This document shows positions 58,959 to 64,000 of a stretch of DNA of 64,000 nt, piece by piece. Source of the DNA: Lineus longissimus (taxonomy: Eukaryota > Nemertea > Pilidiophora > Heteronemertea > Lineidae); NCBI RefSeq assembly GCF_910592395.1, contig NC_088322.1, positions 312,001 through 376,000 of the forward strand. Direction: 5' to 3'. The translations under genes were made by a program, and so were the position numbers. Positions within the stretch are counted from its first letter, which is position 1; each line of letters starts with the position of its first letter. A model generated the notes under the pieces. It searched no databases and was not told the origin of the DNA. It was given only the letters and a program-made list of their open reading frames with translations.

Positions 58959-61271
58959 ATGGCCTGCAGCAAACCGGCCAACTTTAAGTTTGACGATGTG
59001 CGACGTACATACAAGAGCGCATACAGAATCGCTATCCCGTGGGAGAGGATCTTTCCTCCGTTAGTGAACGATTGGCTGGAAAAGTACCAGAAGGGAACAA
59101 ATTGCCCCAGGCAACTGGTGGTCGCGTCATTGATCGTAATGACTGCTTCACTCTGTGGGCCAGATACGTCAATCGAGACGCGAGACGGTTGTTTTAAGAA
59201 CTGTCTGAACACATACTTGATCTCCGTCTGCTCGCCCGGAGGAGGCAAAACTAACACATTTGAACGAGTAGTCCAGCCAGTCATGGACGACTACGTTGAC
59301 AGGAAAGGCCACCAACTTCACCTCGAAACGTGGACAACGGCAGGGATCCACAACCACCAAACGAAGTCGAAAGGTTTTGGCCTGATTACCAGTGACGAAG
59401 GTCACAAGCTTTTGCAGTCGATTCGTCTCAAAGAGAGCAAGTGTGAGGGGGAACGGGCATTGATTAACAAGATGTGGGAAGGAAAGGGGGACAGGGTTTC
59501 GCTTCTATCGGGTGAACGTGGATTTGAGAAGACATCCATGTCAATCAACGTTGCAATCCAACCAGAGCCACTGTTGAGTGAGCTTGTCCACATGCGCCGT
59601 GAGGACGGATTCTTAGAACGTTTTTTATTTCTTGTGGCCAAGCAATCAATGACGGAGAGAGCAGAACAACGCCGAAACTATGAGCTGATCCGAGACAGCG
59701 CCCTACACGATTTCGTAGCACTTTTCCAGGACATCCACGAAATGCACCGGCAGGGAAGAAAGTATACGTGGAGTGAGGAAGCGCAAGTTCTCTACGATGA
59801 GATGAGCGACCAATATGTTGCGTACATCAACGAACAGTACAAGTCTGGCACAGGTGAGACAAACCCCAATGTTTTGATCAAACTCCTCAAAGTGACAGTG
59901 CATCACGGTTGATAATAAAACTGACTACGGTAGTTTATTTCTGCCATCGAACATTCAAATCAACACTTCGCATACTTTTGCCCATGATCATGATGATGGC
60001 GATCATCGATCATCATGATCACCGAGTAATTGCTCAAACAGTTGCCCTATTCTGATTTTCATTCTGTGTATCTAACGAATATTTATCTGTAATTCCAGAT
60101 ACTGAAGATGATGACCTACCAGCTTCACAAGAACGATCGACCGCCCTCATATCAAGCAAAAACACACAGCATGTCCTAAGACTGGCTTGTATACTCCATA
60201 TTATTAGCCATACGATGTTGGAGAGGCTCGAGAGAACCGAATCTACAGATATACCCTTAGAGGTACCATTTGGCCGCGTGGTTGCCGCAAAAGCTCTCTA
60301 TGCAGCCATGACACAACAAAAGAACATATTTGTCCAGGTAATCAATCATCTTTCGACTTATCTACTCTCTGCTTCTGAATTTTTGATAAAATGAGCAGAG
60401 TCAACTTAATGTCGCTCTCATCTCATTGGACGCTACACATATAAGGTGGTAATTTTCGCAACTGGTTTGACACCAAACACGGTTAACTTGCAGGGCGTTG
60501 ATGTTTTGGAAAAATTACAATAACAATCTTTAAAAATCTAATCAAATCCTTTCCTTTTGCATTGCAGTCCATTAGGCAAATATCTTCAGCGGACAGTCAC
60601 AGATTAGCCCCAGTCAAGAGCTTGCAACAGCGGGTATTACGCGCCATTTGCAACAAATCCGGTCCAATCACAACTCTTACCGAGGTTCAAAAACACGTGA
60701 AGGGATCTCTTGTACTGAGCCTTAAAGGTCAGCATCAGTTTACTTTAGTCTCCGGATAAAGAACTCAATCAAGTTGCTATGGGTTGCTATGAGGCATGAT
60801 CGCATAATACGCATTGCTCCTTCTACTTTTCACGCAACAAAAGAGCGTTTCACACGGTAGAAATAGACCTATAGGCATTGTTTTGTCACGTCAAAAGCTG
60901 TCAACTGTTATTGGCACACACCGACAGGTCCTTTTGGAGTCTGGATATCACAAAACTGTATTATTCTGAACAACACTTTACTATATTGTTGCTCTTTCAG
61001 ATGAAATGACCGAGATCACGCGAGGTGGCTTCGGGAAGGTGGTAACCACCAATGATCGATGGAAAACCACTGTCTTGATGAAACCCTGGCCAGGTTCAAT
61101 CAAGGAAATGGACAAGCATTTGAAGTTGGAAGGGTCAACCCTGGGCCGCTATACCGCCAACTTCGCCTCTCGGAACGACTTACCGACATCTGCCGGGAGC
61201 ACCACCCTCATATCGAGGCGATGGACAACATAATAAGCCAAAAGGAGGACAGCGAGACCGAACCGGAGTAA
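58959..61271 (+). CDS. DUF3987-like P-loop ATPase, copy B
   Basis: Exons by open frame and GT/AG borders: 58959-59853, 60099-60337, 60568-60727, 61001 to about 61271. Exon 1 has IPWERIFPPLVNDWLEKYQK, Walker A SVCSPGGGKTNTF, LITSDEGH, GERALINKMWEGKGDRVSL and IQPEPLLSELVHMRREDGFLERFLF, aligning through its length with copy A; the in-frame stop of copy A is absent here. Exons 2-3 hold the helical and winged-helix-like parts (SLQQRVLRAICNKSGPITTL). In the last exon a one-base frame change near 61180 is needed to match the end of copy A, so a late frameshift is possible. The paralogues lie head-to-tail about 3.4 kb apart. Its role is not inferred. Confidence 0.6.
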
Positions 61272-62069
61272 ATTGGACAGCACTTCACATCACAATAATC
61301 ACAGATATTTAATTCCAAAGTGGTCAATTCGGATGTCAAAGTATAGTTCGCACATCGATGTTTAGTATTATTTGTAATGACACAAGGAAGCAATTATTGT
61401 CTTTGCGCTTTGTTAATATTATATGTATAGGCCAACCTACATGAAACTGCAGATTTCGAAATGAGACTGCATGATCTCATTGTTTGAGTGAAACGTATGT
61501 TTTGAATAAAATGCATGTTGTCAAATTTCTTTCGGTGTTAATTTTAAATAATGTGATCTTACGAAAACGACCCAAAATTCACACTTACCCATTATTCAAC
61601 GGCCACTATTAGGGACCATCTCAAAATGAACTTGAAGCCAAAATGATTGAATATTTTCATCTCTTCTCTGTGAGTTTTTGCACAGCTACCCAAAAGGGCA
61701 TGGATATCTACTTATTAATGATAAGTCACATCTAAAGACGAAGTGGAAAAGGATGATGTACGGTATGTGCCCATTCTGCGATACCCAGCGTTAGACTTCT
61801 GTCGTCCCGGGCCCGGTTGCACAATCAGCGTTAGACAAAACACTGACGTTAACTCTTAAGCAATAACTCTTTTTAATGGAATTTACTAAAGGAAATAACG
61901 CTACACTATACTACCGGGAATGGCAGACGACTGTCGACAATCGAATTTCATAAATTTGACGTCTAAAGGGATCATCTCTTGCACTGGAGCCTTAAAGGTC
62001 AACTTTGGTCTCCTTTATTGAACTTTATTAAGTATTTTGCATTGAACCTTTTCAGGTAAGATCTTCTCA
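61272..62069. other. No gene seen
   Basis: AT-rich spacer between ATPase copy B and the transposase gene. No inverted repeat matching the region after 63662 is obvious to me. Confidence 0.5.
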
Positions 62070-63662
62070 ATGAATACCAACGGTTTTGGAAGTGGTTTTG
62101 AGTTTCCGAAAGTTCACATAGGAGACCATGGTGACTGTTCGGCGACGAAAATCGCGAGGGGCAGCTACTCTCGGTTTGAAAAGACTGGACCTACAACGCT
62201 CGAGGACATCCTCCTCCTGGTTCAACGTCCACAAATCGACATCATCAGATGGCTTCAAGACCACGGCCTATTAACAACACAGTACTTGTGTCCAAAATGC
62301 TTGCTACCGATGCACTTTAAACAAGCCACCGGATCGAAATGCAGCAGTGATGGATACGAGTGGACATGCCAAAAGACCATTGATGGAAAAAGACACAGGT
62401 ATAGTAACAATTATCTTGAGAACGTTTTAAATTCCACCAGAGTCCTAGGAGCGTCTATTGATTTCAATCACCCGTCAAAAACATCGGACCGGAGCGACGT
62501 TTGTTACTTAAGAGACCCATCCCAGTACATGTACTTCGTTTGAATGAATTGTTATAAATGTACCATCATCCTTATCATTTACATTTTTATCACAGGGTGA
62601 CTAGATCCATCCGCAAGGGGTCGTGGTTCCAGAGCATGAACCTTACCCTGGGCGAAGCACTTACGATTATTTATTACTGGACAAGGAAAGAGAGTCAAGC
62701 CAATGCTCAGCACGAGATGAAAGTTTCGAACAAGACAACAGTGGACTGGTTCAATTATTGTAGAGAGGTCGCGGTCAACATTTGTGCAGAGAACGGTTCC
62801 CCAATTGGAGGAGAAGACATCGAAGTAGAGATAGACGAGAGTAAAATTGGCAAGAGAAAATACCATCGGGGCCACCTCGTCGAAGGCCAGTGGGTGTTCG
62901 GTGGATGCGAGAAGGATTCAAGTGACAATATATTTCTTGTCGCTGTACCACAACGAACGAAGGAGGTATTGCTACCACTGATACAGAAATGGATTCGACC
63001 TCAGAGCATAATTTCATCCGGTATGTTTAGGTTGCCTCTGACAAAAAAAATGTTGTTGTCTGATCGAATAGAGGTACATAGAAGTAGTCGCTATTAGACG
63101 CGAAACGTTTTCCTTTCGTATTCACTGGGATGGAGGAACCTGTACCTAGAAATAATTTCTGCCATAAGCAGGCGACCTTTTGTTCGGTCATAAGACGTTT
63201 GTTTCCTTATCACACTAGCTTTCGCCAGAAAGGAAACCTGATGGCAAACACTACAAGTTATAGAAACTGGCAAGCCAGTCGCGGTGGCCAAAGTCATTTC
63301 ACGTTTTTTTAGAATACTCATCATCGTATCCTATAATTAATTCAATTCCTGTATGATCTTGTCATTTTTTTACAGATTGCTGGAAGCCTTATCAGGGGAT
63401 CTGCGATCTTCCCGAGTGCTACGTTCACAAAACCGTGAACCACTCCATAGAGTACAAGGCAGCAGATGGAACATGCACTAATACCATAGAAGGCACCTGG
63501 AGGTACCTAAAGAGATCTCTCCCGCCGGCGTGCCGACATGACTTCTACTGTGGGTATTTGGCCGAGTACCTTTGGAGGAAGAAGAACTCCAAGACCTACG
63601 ACCTCTTCGTGAAATTCCTATCCGACATTGCACAGTTCTGCCCACCAATGCAAAGGGACTGA
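62070..63662 (+). CDS. Merlin/IS1595 (ISXO2-like) transposase gene, three exons
   Basis: Exon 1 62070-62398 (donor GTATAG), exon 2 62596-63020 (acceptor TTTATCACAG, donor GTATGT), exon 3 63376-63662 (acceptor TTTTTACAG); joined they stay in frame, about 346 aa. Exon 1 has a zinc-ribbon-like CPKC...C...W-TC. The DDE domain has Asp in VEIDESKIGKRKYHRG, followed by LVEGQWVFGG, Asp in SSDCWKPY (formed across intron 2) and Glu in TNTIEGTWRYLKRSLP, matching IS1595/Merlin. All three catalytic residues are present and no stop is seen, so it may be an active element or a domesticated gene. The start could lie in an upstream exon (AG at about 62055). Confidence 0.78.
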
Positions 63663-64000
63663 ACTCATGACATTTTGAAGCGCCCTGCCTCTGGAAATTG
63701 TTATGACGTTAATCTTAAACCAGGCATATGGGACCACAGAATGTACTTGTACAGGTCCTCGGCTGAGACTAGAGACACATCAGAATGATGCATGTAAATG
63801 TGATGAATTGTGTACATATTTATAGTAGTACTAGTCACAATCATTTAAATATATCATCATCATCCTCAACAATTTGCACTTGTCTGGATTGAAGGATGCC
63901 CATTTATTTATAATATATCCCTTTGGAGTTCAAGCATGTTTTCAAATATGCTACCCCTTGGAATTCAAGCCTGTTTTAGGCTTTTTAGGCTTTTTGGTAC
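63663..64000. other. No gene seen; 3' region
   Basis: Downstream of the transposase, ending in a TTTTAGGCTTTTTAGGC repeat at the window edge. Confidence 0.5.

Overview
The window looks like repeat-rich nuclear DNA of an animal, probably a marine invertebrate; I cannot name the species. The evidence is introns with GT/AG borders, THAP-domain and P2RX7_C-like zinc-domain relics, Polinton/Maverick, Gypsy, BEL/Pao, LINE, Tigger and Merlin-type elements, microsatellites and a short telomeric TTAGGG-type tract. There is no bacterial-style operon outside the Polintons. Almost everything recognisable is a mobile element.

Layout. 1-5063: right end of an AT-rich Polinton (Polinton-1), all genes on the minus strand, ending in a terminal inverted repeat (TIR). 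5064-10420: flanking DNA with microsatellites, an AT-rich tandem repeat, and a direct repeat flanking an HMG-box ORF (8613-9380). About 10430-17730: decayed BEL/Pao retrotransposon, split by a nested DNA transposon (about 11980-15553) carrying THAP and P2RX7_C-like gene relics on opposite strands. 17811-18000: scrap of a Polinton DNA polymerase, interrupted by a 577-bp element with 9-bp target duplications (18010-18586). 18740-19380: 5' piece of a LINE. 20625-33137: two young Gypsy elements in head-to-tail tandem on the minus strand, each with an extra zinc-finger ORF downstream of integrase; the second is cut by the Polinton-2 left end. 33138-54879: a nearly complete Polinton (Polinton-2) with major capsid protein, two jelly-roll minor-capsid-like proteins, packaging ATPase, chromodomain integrase, HNH-type nuclease, protein-primed DNA polymerase B and several membrane or low-complexity proteins. 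A 2740-bp Tigger sits inside one of its genes. 55.6-61.3 kb: two tandem intron-containing paralogues of a DUF3987-like P-loop ATPase. 62.0-63.7 kb: an intact-looking three-exon Merlin/IS1595-type transposase.

Polinton-2 encodes a virus-like module (capsid, minor capsid, ATPase) plus a replication and integration module (PolB, integrase). Several of its genes carry single nonsense codons, so this copy is probably no longer fully autonomous.

The most unusual signal is a dispersed unit of about 30 bp built of two tiny hairpins (stem 1 GAGC/GCTC, stem 2 GGAC/GTCC, each with a variable 3-nt loop). About three dozen copies lie in the two Polintons, and I saw none in the surrounding DNA. They cluster at gene 3' ends, including all three convergent gene junctions, and also sit inside ORFs of at least nine proteins, in both orientations and many reading frames, without breaking most of them. 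The two Polinton copies give a filled and an empty site differing by exactly 30 bp. Stem changes are compensatory, and copies read in the one frame that would contain a stop have lost it. I read this as an undescribed, spreading, coding-compatible mini-element, possibly derived from a 3'-end or terminator hairpin. A second unusual feature is the Polinton terminal hairpin of about 130 bp, whose two arms match within each end but differ between ends.
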